In this document: positions 42,941 to 54,820 of the stretch, piece by piece
How positions within the stretch are numbered: position 1 is the first letter of the stretch
Layout: each line of letters begins with the position of its first letter
Source of the DNA: Bryopsis sp. KO-2023
Lineage: Eukaryota; Chlorophyta; Ulvophyceae; Bryopsidales; Bryopsidaceae
Length of the DNA stretch: 64,000 nt
Direction: 5' to 3'
Assembly: GCA_030272585.1 (NCBI GenBank)
Contig: BSYQ01000010.1
Location: 4,588,001 to 4,652,000, forward strand
The notes under the pieces: generated by a model
The model's database searches: none
Seen by the model: the letters and a program-made list of their open reading frames with translations, nothing else
What the model was told of the DNA's origin: nothing
Made by a program: the position numbers and the translations under genes

Positions 42941-45900
42941 TCAAAATCTCTCAAACAAGAACTCGAATTTCGTCCCCCGTTTCTCGGTGTGCTCCCGACA
43001 GTGCTTCCCTAACTGTTTACCAAGCAACGGCTGTCCACAGAAAAACACCCCCACCAATGTGCGTGGGTGCTTCGATTTGATACCCTTGAAAACGGATGCC
43101 CAGTTGGGCCGCCCAAATTTGGTCAGAGAGGTGGCAGGACCTCCAGTGATGATGTCGACTCCACTCTCATCATGATACACCTTCTGCACGACCTTCAAAA
43201 CCACGCAAACACAACCAAAATATCTGAGCAAGCGTCTCAATGGCTCATATTTGTTCTGTGTGTGGTGGATTCTGGGTTCTTGGTTGCATGAATGATATGA
43301 ATGATGTGCGACAGTGAACTATGGTGGAGGGAGTGAAAACGAATCAAAACCAAAACAGAGGCAAAACAGGGATGGTTGAATCCTTGGTTTGATTTTCTCA
43401 GTTCCTAGAACAGAAGCTTCATTCAAATGTGCGCCAGTAAAACCTGGAGAAGCTTGCTTCTGACGTCCTCCGCTTTTTGCACTCCTGTTACGTGAATGTT
43501 GATGTCCAGGATGCCAGAGTGATCGTCATTTTTCAAGGCCTGGAGCTCCTTGTTGAACCACATGGCGCTTTGAGGATCGCGCACGACCCAATAAAAGTAG
43601 ATCTTCCTTATCTTGAAGGAATCGTTCAGGGTCACCTGAAATCGTAGAGAAAAACCAGGACGTCAACAAAATGATGTGGTGTAAATGGTATGGCGGCGAA
43701 CGGGGAAAGAAACTAACACGACCCGAAATCACCTTTCCACAGTGCATACATCGGTGCTCCTCGAACTGGTTCAACATGTTCCTCAGCATCGATGCGAACG
43801 GGGTAATGCCGATCCCAGCTCCCACCAGGAGGAGCACTCTATATTGCTCATAATCTTGGGCGGGCGCCCCATACGGGCCATCCACATACACTTTCATTTT
43901 GTCGGGAACTATTGTGAGAAACGAAGTCCCGGATGAGGCTGCGAAACTGCAATTTGATTCGGGCCTCGAAGAGTTGTCCGACATTTCGACGTTGTTGTCG
44001 TTCAGCAAAGCTTTAGTCGGCGTGCATCTGCTGCCAGTTCTTTCCGCCATGTTCTGGTGAATCGCGTGAGAATCGGCCCGTTGTACTTCAAGACTGCTGA
44101 ACATATCGTTTATCGCGCTGGACCAATCCCCCAGTGCGGCTACATGAACGCCGATGAAATCGTCTCGGGGTGCCGAGGTCATAGTGTAGGGATGCCACTC
44201 AAATTGGGACAGCTGTGGGCAGTTGAGGAAAACGTACATCCCAGATTTGTAGCGAAAGCGTTTTGGCTTGGAAATATACATGGCCATGACGTTCCCGGGC
44301 AGAGATTCAGTGAACAACACTTTCGTTTGCCACGTTCTTTGACGATATAATCTTAGGAACCTCTCAATGATGTACACCAAAATTGGAACACCTGACAACA
44401 CAGAGTGAATTTTCTACATTTGAGGGATTCCAGGAACGCATTTTGTGCAACTGAACAGAGAAGTGAAGAGCTGTTGCAGCGATGGTAGGGCTTTGCTCAC
44501 CTCCCCATACCCAGAAATCGCTGACTCCCCATTCATTCGCCTCATCCGGGATTCCAGGTGATGGATGGAGCAAGAGCAGGATGTAGAAAAAAGCAAAAAG
44601 ATGATGCGTATACCAGAAATAGTTGAAGTTGTTGAGCACCTAACAATATTGCAATGGCACTGTTGGTCGATGTCCAATTTCTTGAGTTTAGCAAACGGGG
44701 ACTGGGAAAAAGAATCGTTTGAGTTCACCTTTCCTAGCTTGGTGTGCACTATCCACTTTGATCGCCTGGGATAATCCAAAGCGAAAGCGTACGCAATGAT
44801 CATTATGAGGTATATCCCCACCCCAGTGATTCCGATTTGAGACGTCAGAAGTGCCCAGTAAGATGGTTGCGAAGGTCCATCGGGAAACGCCAGATCGTAT
44901 AAATCCCCCCTCGACTTGTCTCCCCAATACCTGATGTCCACCACATGGCAGAGCGTGTGAACTGTTGCAAAAAAAAATCCCAAGCGTCCCACCATCTTGT
45001 GATACGATATGGCATCGTCGAATGGAATGACGTTCCCCAGGCACGTGTTTCTGCAGCATCAAACACAAGCGAATTCGCTGGAATTCCACCTCCACAAGTT
45101 CACTGGGTGAGGTGTTTTCTTGCAAAGGCTGCCCACCTGGCCCAGGTTACAGCATTCCTCGAGACTGGGAAGAGGATAAGGGAGAAAGTCACTTTCATTG
45201 CCTGGCCGCAACCTTTCGCGACTGGAAGAGACCAGGTCATGAATCTCTGCTTTGGGGTGTTGGCCCACATGTTGAACCTCCAGTAGAAACACGCAACGCA
45301 GAAAGCGAGCGTTAAGCCCACTACTGCGATTCGCTGATGGTTGTTGATGAAATAAGAGTAAGCCTTCCCAGCCTTACGCCCCAAATACGAGGAGCTGGGG
45401 TCTGTCAACCTAAAAAAGTTCGAACAGGATCGTTGTCGATCCCTCTTGACTGTGCGCGAGGGGATCATTCCAGGTTTTGAAGCCCTGAAACTCTTGGCAA
45501 CTTGAGGCTTCGCCATAATACAAGCCTGATAGTCACAAGAAATATCCCTTCAAAGCAGGGACTGGCCGAACTCTCAAGTGAAGTGAATACAAAATTCTCG
45601 CACGCTGGATGGAACAAAAAAGGCCATTCTTTTGTCTGTGACTGAATTTTCACTAGGCGATCATTTTTCTCTTGAACAAGGGTCGAGCTTCTTCTTGGTA
45701 TTTGAAAGCCAGAATGACTGGCGTGGAGCAGGGTTTTTGCAGGTCACTTGCCTCAAAGTCTTTGAAGGACATTCTCCCCGTCGCAGGATTTGCTGCTTCT
45801 CGAAGAGTTGAGGCAACCACTGTCTCAAGCATCTCAGGATCCATCTTCAGGTTGTTCTCCTCCAAACATGCCTACCACACTTGCACACACAAAATCATTT

Positions 45901-47593
45901 TTCGCGATTTTCCTCATTCTGGATATCTCCGTTTGTCTTCAGATGTTGATCATTTTACACCAAAGCTGAAAGTCCCTTGTAGCTCATCCATGTTGATCAT
46001 ATGAATTGTTTTTACCTGCAGAGACATTCTCAAATCCTCCGCGCAAATATCGCCAGATCCATCAATATCGTAAATATCAAATGCAAATCGCAGCTTGTCC
46101 CCAATTTGCCCACACTCGCTCTTCACCATCGCTTCGACGAGAGATTCGTGTGTAATCTATTGAAAACAAGGTCCCATGGAGAGCCCATAGAAGTGGTTAA
46201 GATTTGATGAAATCCTGTGTGACTTGTTTTACGCTTGCTGGTATCAGCATCTCAAAGCACTACCTGCATGCCGTTCTTGGAGAGGACATGAAAAATCCTT
46301 TTTGGTAAGACGCTTGTCTTGCAGTCGAGCGTCTCCGCAAATCTATCGAATGACACGTCTATGCTGCTTCTATTCAAACTGCCAAATGCCGACAGCCTCC
46401 GCGAAATTCTCCTCTTCAATCCGCCGCCTACTTTCTCCCGATAACTATTCTGCAGAAAAGGTGGATGTCAAACAGGAGAAAAACATGACCATGGACGCAT
46501 TCGTTCAATATGTGTCAAGCGAATTCATCTCGAAAACGAGGATTGAAAAAGCAGACCTAACATTTGGGATAGTTTCTTGTACTTCTCACCCAACCCTCCC
46601 CTAAATATTCATTGGGCTCTTACCACTTCCTCTATCGTGAGTCTCGTATTTGCTTGTATGCTGAGTTCACCACCCAGCTGAACATCCACTTCACTTTCCA
46701 GGGACGACTCTCCCTTGTCTCCTAATCGCTGAGGAACAAATTCTGTTCTCTTACCAGACATTACAGAAGGGGGCGTTAAGGTGAGCTCATCTTCTTGGTC
46801 ATGTTCGTGTGAACATGATGATTTAGGATCTGTTGCCACAACAATGCCGCTTGAACCTCGAGCCCTGCCTCTATTATCAGTAGATGGAGCCCCACTTCCC
46901 TCTTGGACATCTTGGTTTTCTGCCAGACCTCTCAGTCCACCGATTGCTGTCTCACTCTCTGAAGAAATCAAATCAAGAAATGTATTACTTCGTCGCAGAA
47001 AAGAGAGAGTTTTGTGGGGGGTTTTAGCAGGTCAGTCTGGCGTCACACCTGTTGTCGTTGCGTCACTTAGCCAAAATTGTTGATCGTCAAGAAGGTATGG
47101 AGATGGGAGTGGAATTTGTGGCATGTTGTACATTGAAACTGGACCATCCGCCTGCCAATGCCCACTTCTTGTTAACAGAAAATCAACTGCACTCTAAGCA
47201 CACCTCTTCGACTCAGGAAATAGTTTAAGTGCTTGACTCAAAAACAAGACTCGCCTCAGAGTCCAGCTTCGTTCTGATAGGCGGAATAATCGGTTCATGA
47301 TTTCCTTCTTCATCTGCACACAACAGCAGGAATCGATCAGAGCGAAGAATCTTTCCCTCAGCTCTTGCATGAGACGCTGAGCTCAGCGTATGCTCAAGCA
47401 TACCTTCAGACACCCTTGCAAAGCTCGATTGTGGCTGGGATTGGGCTTGTTGCAGGTTCCGGGCTTGCTTCTTTGAATACTTGAAAGATTTCGTGGCGAT
47501 GAACTCGTTTGTCTGTGATATTCTCCTCAGAGGTATCGCAGAAGTGAAGCCGTCTGCTTCGTCTTGCTCCGAATCCTTGTTCTTATCATCCAT
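42941..47593 (-). CDS. EF-hand NADPH oxidase (NOX5/RBOH type)
   Basis: Eleven exons (5' to 3') are inferred: 47,593-47,251, 46,958-46,624, 46,449-46,264, 46,156-46,016, 45,871-45,748, 45,500-45,137, 45,050-44,729, 44,639-44,501, 44,391-43,733, 43,635-43,444 and 43,183-42,941. They total 3,048 nt, 1,015 residues, with every phase agreeing; the 45,500 acceptor is the weakest. A polar N terminus of about 225 residues precedes EF-hands. One loop is canonical, DIDGSGDICAED at 318-329, and the others are degenerate. Haem ligands appear as H515-x13-H529 and H617-x12-H630. The FAD site is HPYTMTS at 718-724. NADPH-binding segments are DGPYGAP (822) and GAGIGITPFASM (842), then YFYWV and the terminal Phe. 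It transfers electrons across the membrane to oxygen, making superoxide, and is presumably calcium-activated. A Ser/Asn-rich insert of about 55 residues (750-805) splits the dehydrogenase domain. Confidence 0.9.
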
Positions 47594-50288
47594 TGTTACC
47601 TAAAATTTGCAGTAAAGTCGGTTTTTCTGCATGTAATTGACCTTGCTACGATTTCCACAGGTTGAGGGAGCATAGCTTCACTGATCGCGCGTTCTGTCAC
47701 CTACTTGATCAATTTGTTATCCGCCACATTCTGAGGGACAGCGCCGTACTGAAACATACACAAGATCAATGGTTCAAAGCACTCGAATTGGGTCAGGGCA
47801 TTTAGTTCCAAGCAAATTATGAATGCACGGTAATTCAATACCGTTCGTCCAGAATTTGAAAGATAGTCGTCTTTCTCTTGTGAAACTAAGAAACCGCCTT
47901 TTTGGATTCTCCGAGAAAACCGACACAAACAATACCTGCCAGTCCAGGCAGGGCAATGATCTAACTGTCCTGGAGTACGGCACCACGAATTCCCCTTAAG
48001 ACTCGTATCAACGCTATTCAGTTGCATACATTGCTGATCGCCCACAGCAAAGGATGCGATCGGTCGGAAGGTGTAAAGTCGAGTCAAACTGTCGTTGTTT
48101 AGAAAAATATTCTTCATCTCCCCCACGCATTTTACTTTTTTCATGCACATTTTGGAGTTGGAGGATTGGGGGGGAGTGTAGTTTGCAGTTTGTTTGATCG
48201 CGCTGTGGATAAAATGGTGGGGGAAGGGTCGGAAATGCGGCTGGGAGTCAACCGTGGAAGTTTTAGCTGTCGTTTTGCTACGAGTGAGGTTTAGGTACTT
48301 GGTTCTCACGCTCCAGGAACGGAAAGGACAGTAGCAATCCACCGACTTGCTATGCTAGCTGATGAATCAGTTTCAATGGCAATATCCAGGGCGTCTGTGG
48401 CGCACGTGCAAATTTACCCGAGCCACGGCAGAGCAGAACCAATGTCAAATGTGGAGATAGAACCCAAATCTATTTAGACATTGGTCTTATATATAAGACA
48501 CAGTTGTTAACATTGTCGAGCATAGCATTTTCCAACAACGACGCGATCTCAAAAACACATCAATATCCAAATAGTCCATTTGTTATGTTGGAGGTATCGG
48601 GATCCAACAAATCACAAATGTTAAGGGAAGACAAAGCTAAATAGTGTAGAAGAACCTCAAACTTAAAACACATGTTTTAGAGCCTCATAGGATCTCACAT
48701 ACATGTGGGTACTTACCCAAAGTTAAAAACATATATGTTTTCAACATTTTGGTTTGCACCACAAAAGAACAAAATATTCGAGGCCATGAGATGCATTGGG
48801 GGCCAATCCCCACCTCTCAAGGGCTCCAAGAAAAAAAAATCCGAGACCATCTAATGCAATTATTTCTTCTCAGTGCCGATCCAAATTCGGTGCATTTTTG
48901 ACAGGTTTAACCACCAGAATCGTTTGTCCAATATTTTAGACGAAATCCCGTACAATAGTACTCATAACTTCCAGATTGGGGTCTTGATGGGGCCACACCA
49001 GGTGCTGGTGATGGATTCTTGATGGGGTGATTATTCATGCCATATTTAGGATCCTACATATCCTCTTAAGAAACTCCATAAAGTTCTAGGTATAATGGAT
49101 TTCTAAGAATAAACCACCCGATGCTTTTATAAAAACAAAGATTAGTCACGTCTTCTTCCAATGTCAAAAGAAAAAAAGGGCTCAACTTGTATCGAAGCAT
49201 CGTGAAAAGAAGAAAGTGTGAGAGACTTCCAGCAAGTGACTGTTAGAGTTACCATACGGATTTTTTTTTTCTTTCTCTGTACTGCAGTGCTGCTTTTGTG
49301 GACAAGGCTGAAATCTTTTGTCAAATTGTAACGTTGAAATTATAAGTCCTGTTCTTGCTTGCCTGTATTTGGGGAACTTTATGACTGTGCGGCATCTCTC
49401 ATCATCAAGATGAAAAAATAATAATATTTCCTTTATTTCCTTTTAAATTCAAGAAGAATAACCTGTAGGACGTGGGTATGCAAGGTTGCTAAAAATGAAA
49501 GCTAGAGACAGTGATCGGGCTCGTTTTTTTACCCTGCCCTTCACGCATTCATCCCTCCATCTGGTTGGAGATTGTGCACAGAAACGTTTTCTCTTGTAGG
49601 AAATGTCCCAATCGCATATATCTTTTTTTATGGGCTAGCAAAATTTCATGAGACAATAACAAGTGTGCCATAAAAAAACCCGATATTGTCAGGACAAAAA
49701 AAAGTTGGAATTTCAATTCAGCAACAGCAAGCAAAAATTAAAGGGCATGCGATGGAATGATTCAACACACTGTGTTCATGACATGACGACATGCTACTCG
49801 TTAACAAGCATCTCAAAAAGGGTCGGTCCACTTGATAACCTTCATGAAAAGGAATCTTTCCAGGTGGATTTTCTTAGCACCTGAACTGGCACTTATCCTT
49901 TCTGATATGGGGGGGGATGAGCCAATTGTATAACCTATCAAGTGGAATGATCCTTTTTTGTGCCAAGAAGAAAAAAACAAAACAGAAAAAACAACGCCCC
50001 TCATCGTTGGTACGGATGGGAAGACATTGTTGGGTTTGATGACATGCACAGACTGGAAGGAGAAACCGAAAGAGTGCAGTAAACTGTACAGTACTGCACG
50101 TACTGTCGGCTGTACCGGTAGTCTGAAACGTGGGGTGAATCAAACGTACAGATTCTGAACTACCAGAACGATGATGTAAGCAGTTGCAAACCCATAAAAG
50201 CCCAGCGCTCGTCTTCTTCCTCGGCTCAAAACCCCTCTCGGAAACTCCTGGCTACCGAGCGAAATATCGTTTAGACGTTCTTGCAGAG
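47594..50288. other. Intergenic stretch upstream of NOX and of the proline-repeat gene
   Basis: A 213-residue minus-strand frame at 47,701-48,342 has no recognisable domain and no good codon pattern, so I do not call it a gene. It may be NOX leader. At 48,590-49,100 the sequence begins TGTTGGAGGTATCGGGATCC, resembling a decayed LTR, but no ends were found. The rest is AT-rich with homopolymer runs. The proline-repeat gene promoter should lie just before 50,289. Confidence 0.5.
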
Positions 50289-53280
50289 ATGATGAAGTGT
50301 GCCACTGCTATTGTTCTCTTGGCCTGCGTCGGCCTTGCTTCTGCCACTTTCGGTAACACCCGAAGTTTTTCCACATCACGGATATTATTAAAAGCGCTGT
50401 TCGTTCGAGTTGTTTGGAACTGTCACGTAAAAAGACTTGTACACCGTCCTGCAGCCGTCGCTGCAGGCATGCCTGCACATTGATGGCTCTGTGGGATTGC
50501 TGAACGACCATCCGCCATCTTTTCAGCATAACGTGTTGGTTTTGAACGCGAAAGAAGTCGCAGCAACGCGTTCGTTTCAGTTGCAGATAACTTGCAAGTG
50601 CCTTGGTTATGCCAGACATTCAGCAATCAATATCGTGAATGGTATTTCAAGCCTTTGACTCCCACTTTCTGTGCCCAACACAGGTGGTCGCAGGAGCCAG
50701 CCTCGTAAGTGAAAAACCCTCTTTTTTTCCCGTTTTGCTCACGGTTTGAACTACTTGAGGTTATATCGAGCTTCGTTGCTGTTTTGTAGTCTGTGGAAAG
50801 CCCGACTCGCGATGCTGTAAAACCGGCAAGCAGTGCTTCTACAAGCAGTATACTTGCGCAAAGAATGGAGGCGAATACAAGTGAGTATTTGTGCTGTCGA
50901 TTTGCCGGCAAGTGTTGCACCGCGTTCTCAAGTTGCTCATATGTGCTTTAAATCCATCCCCACAGGTGCTTGAAGTGCGGCGGGAAAACAGGACTGTGCT
51001 GTGGCAACAAAGACTGTGATGACGGGTCGTCATGCTTGAACGGAGAGTGAGTTGCCTGCAGAGGGTTGTGTACTGTTGCCATTCCCCACCAATTTTTTTT
51101 TTAAACTTATCTTACAAGTGTGAACTGATATTTCCACAGGTGTATTTCTTCCAGTGCAAATTCTTCATCTCCAGCCACCCCAGCCCCAGGAACTCCATCT
51201 GCTCCTTCCCCTACCCCCGGATCTCCAGCCACTCCAGCTCCAGGAACTCCATCTGCCCCTTCCCCTACCCCTGGATCTCCAGCCACTCCAGCCCCTGGAA
51301 CTCCATCTACTCCTTCCCCTACCCCTGGATCTTCTCCATCCCCAGCCCCTGGAACTCCATCTGCTCCTTCCCCTACCCCCGGATCTCCAGCCACCCCAGC
51401 CCCAGGAACTCCATCTGCTCCTTCCCCTACCCCCGGATCTCCAGCCACTCCAGCTCCAGGAACTCCATCTGCCCCTTCCCCTACCCCCGGATCTCCAGCC
51501 ACTCCAGCCCCTGGAACTCCATCTGCCCCTTCCCCTACCCCTGGATCTCCAGCCACTCCAGCCCCTGGAACTCCATCTACTCCTTCCCCTACCCCTGGAT
51601 CTTCTCCATCCCCAGCCCCTGGAACTCCATCTGCTCCTTCCCCTACCCCCGGATCTCCAGCCACCCCAGCCCCAGGAACTCCATCTGCTCCTTCCCCTAC
51701 CCCCGGATCTCCAGCCACTCCAGCTCCAGGAACTCCATCTGCCCCTTCCCCTACCCCTGGATCTCCAGCCACTCCAGCCCCTGGAACTCCATCTGCTCCT
51801 TCCCCTACCCCCGGATCTCCAGCCACTCCAGCCCCAGGAACTCCATCTGCCCCTGCCCCTACCCCTGGAACTCCAGCCACTCCAGCCCCAGGAACTCCAT
51901 CTGCCCCTTCCCCTACCCCCGGATCTCCAGCCACCCCAGCCCCAGGAACTCCATCTGCTCCTTCCCCTACCCCCGGATCTCCAGCCACTCCAGCCCCAGG
52001 AACTCCATCTGCCCCTTCCCCTACCCCAGGAACTCCATCTACTCCTTCCCCTACCCCTGGATCTTCTCCATCCCCAGCTCCTGGAACTCCATCTACTCCT
52101 TCCCCTACCCCTGGATCTTCTCCATCCCCAGCTCCTGGTACTCCATCTGCTCCTTCCCCTACCCCTGGATCTTCTCCATCCCCAGCTCCTGGTACTCCAT
52201 CTGCTCCTTCCCCTACCCCTGGATCTTCTCCATCCCCAGCTCCTGGTACTCCATCTGCTCCTTCCCCTACCCCTGGATCTTCTCCATCCCCAGCCCCCGG
52301 ATCTCCAGCCACTCCAGCCCCTGGAACTCCATCTGCCCCTTCCCCTAACCCCGGATCTCCAGCCACTCCAGCCCCTGGAACTCCATCTGCCCCTTCCCCT
52401 ACCCCCGGATCTCCAGCCACTCCAGCCCCTGGAACTCCATCTACTCCTTCCCCTACCCCTGGATCTTCTTCATCCCCAGCCCCTGGAACTCCATCTGCTC
52501 CTTCCCCTACCCCCGGATCTCCAGCCACTCCAGCTCCAGGAACTCCATCTGCCCCTTCCCCTACCCCCGGATCTCCAGCCACCCCAGCCCCTGGAACTCC
52601 ATCTACTCCCACAAGTGGATCTCCTGCCACTGGTAGTACTGGACTGACCAACCTTCCTACAGTTCCTGTTCCCAGACTCCCAAGAGGATTTAACTTCGAT
52701 GACCTCCCAAGGGTTGTAAAGGCTGTTGGAACTGCCGATTCGGCAGCAGTTGGAAACACCAACGGTGGGGATGTTACAATTGACAGTATCACCACCTCCT
52801 TTGGAACCAAACAGCCTGGATTGGCTGCTGGTGGATCCACAATTGATCTTGGAGTCAGCGGTTCTGGTCCTACCTCAGGATCTTCTGGTGTAATTACTGG
52901 GGCTGTTGTGGACTTGACCAATGGTGAGTTATCAGATAATCCATCGGTGAAACTAAAGATAAGGCTTAAATTTGTCGCCATCGTCATGAGTTCAAAAATG
53001 TCTGAAATGGTTTGATGTGCAAGATTTATCCATACCTGCATTGTTGTGAGCGCTATTTATGTTGGATGCAGGAAGACAAAATTTTGCAAATGGAAGGGGA
53101 GAGACTCGATTCACTGGGGATGGTTCTGGCCCTGTACGGGGTTCATCGACCCTTCGCAGCAACTCTCAGGCAGCTGGCAACTTTGCAGCAAACATTGGAA
53201 CTGGGACCAACAGGGTATTCAGTAGCAATGGACGAGCAGGAGCTCTCCTGTCATTGGGCTCTGAGTCTGTTGACCCTTAA
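50289..53280 (+). CDS. Secreted Cys-rich, proline-repeat cell-wall-type protein
   Basis: Six exons are inferred: 50,289-50,352, 50,684-50,704 (a 21-nt microexon), 50,790-50,880, 50,966-51,046, 51,140-52,923 and 53,072-53,280. They total 2,250 nt, 749 residues, all phases agreeing. A signal peptide opens the protein (MMKCATAIVLLACVGLASA). Two small Cys-rich modules follow (CGKPDSRCCKTGKQC and CGGKTGLCCGNKDC). About 27 copies of the 18-residue unit GSPATPAPGTPSAPSPTP come next, with the variant GSSPSPAPGTPSAPSPTP. The C-terminal roughly 200 residues are Gly/Ser/Thr-rich with Val/Ile-rich patches. The repeat looks like an arabinogalactan- or extensin-type substrate for proline hydroxylation and glycosylation. 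The true frame across the repeat lacks internal Met, so longer Met-started frames in other phases are misleading. The wall role is inference. Confidence 0.85.
51168..52612 (+). repeat. 54-bp coding tandem repeat, about 27 units
   Basis: The units are 54 bp. The five-unit block beginning near 51,299 recurs almost exactly 270 bp later near 51,569, a higher-order duplication. A run of the GSSPSP variant occupies about 52,020-52,300. All length changes are multiples of three, so the frame is kept. Confidence 0.9.
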
Positions 53281-54820
53281 GCTCCTGGTACAAGACGTTT
53301 TCAACGATGAATAAATGTGATTAAACCGAAATAACTATTCTCCAGTTTTGATCCCAGTGAATAAACTGCTACAAATTGCACACCAATAATGTGTTACATG
53401 GAATGGGGCAAACTAATAAAGGATTGTTTGCGCGAGAAATGGGAGACCTTTTATCAACAATGTTGGAATGGAGAATTAAATGAATGTGAACCTTGAAAAA
53501 CAATTTTTTTTTTATTTCGGTTGGGGTAGCCAGTTTTCCCTGAAATTGTTATTTGGGAGAATAATGGATTTGGCAAAACGTGGTCAAAAGTTTTCGAGGT
53601 TGGAGGTTGTATTTTTTTTACCTTTTTAATGGTTATGGAAAAGAATCAGACTATCGATGGTGTGTGCGAGACTACTTGCTGGGATCACTTGAAAGGTGCA
53701 CCTCTCACCACGTGGTGAAACCTGGCTCTATGGATCTCATTCTAGAAGAAATCTCATGGTATTTATTCAGTTTGAAAATTCATCACAGATGGCAATAGAC
53801 ATGTTTTGCTTGAAAAATTACAAGGTGTCAATTCAACGCCCATTGATTTCCGTTGTCACTTTCTTCCACAATTGTGGCTTGCAAGCCAAAACCAAAAGAC
53901 ATACTGGAATAAGATCACTGTGGGTGAACCTTGACTGGAATAAGATCACGAACTAATCAGTCGACACCCTGTGATCACAGTGGCTTCATAGGTTCACAGT
54001 TCATTTTAATGATCGTAGTGTGGATGGTCTTTTGTGTTCACATCAAATGAGGCAGATAGGGCCCAATGATGCACGCGCAAGGCTTAAACAGGAAGTGAGC
54101 TGGCGCTGCATGTGTCGCTCAAGACCCTGAATGTCCCTGAACTCAATCTTCACCCAACCCTCGACACCATCACAGTTCCCCAACGCCTCTCACCAAAAGG
54201 GCGGCACTCACATGTGCACACAATCCCCCTCTTTCGATTACGAAATGAGCGGCTGGTGAGGCGACCCTATTACAAATACTAAATCAGGAATAGGATTTTT
54301 CGTTCGGGGTTGGGGCAAGGGAACGTTTCGTATCGAAACCGGTCGTGGATCCGGTCTGCTTACAGCAGTGAAGGTGGTCGGGGTTTTCTGTGGGCTATAT
54401 TTCCCAGTCACGAAAAGCGGTACAGAGCGCTCCTGGTGGAGAAGAAAAGAGGTACTTCAGTGGAGCCCAACACAACAACGCCTTTTGAGTATTGCTGGGG
54501 GATGGGGGCTGTGCACGCTTCATATTGATGACGTGAGGCGTCTGGGGCTGATTTTTTTTTTGTTCTGTCTTCTCTTTCCTGTTCGTTAGGTAGCGCTGTT
54601 CTCCCGTTTGTACGGAGTGGGTGTACTGGAAGGTTTCCAAGAAAGAAAGTGAAAAAGGTTACCATGGAAGGTGAGCTGGAACACGATGCTCGAGGGTTTG
54701 CGCTGGCGGCTGATTTGTTCGTTATCAATCGCTTCTAGTTGTTTTGCGCTGAATATCTGTGCAAGTCAAATCAATAGATGGATGGATTGTACCGAACCTT
54801 GATAAAAGCCTGGAAAAACT
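53281..54820. other. Intergenic stretch after the proline-repeat gene
   Basis: No coding frame could be supported. It is AT-rich with T-runs. The direct repeat TGGAATAAGATCAC occurs at about 53,903 and 53,936. A possible leader exon starting at a Met at 54,664 (MEGELEHDARG) could belong to the next gene but cannot be joined with a convincing splice site. Confidence 0.5.

Noticed and set aside
47701-48342. A 213-residue minus-strand protein gene upstream of NOX
   Set aside because: No domain, no conserved-looking segments and no splice partners; codon pattern looks random.
48590-49100. A solo copia-like LTR starting TGTTGGAGG
   Set aside because: No matching end, no target duplication and no second copy in the window; kept only as a note in the intergenic entry.
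51107-53041. A 644-residue minus-strand frame (GVAGDPGVGEGADG-type repeats) opposite the proline-repeat gene, and two long plus-strand frames in other phases
   Set aside because: They are shadows. The repeat unit is a multiple of three and stop-free in several phases, so long frames appear automatically. Only the PATPAPGTPS phase joins to the signal-peptide, Cys-rich and C-terminal exons with agreeing splice phases.
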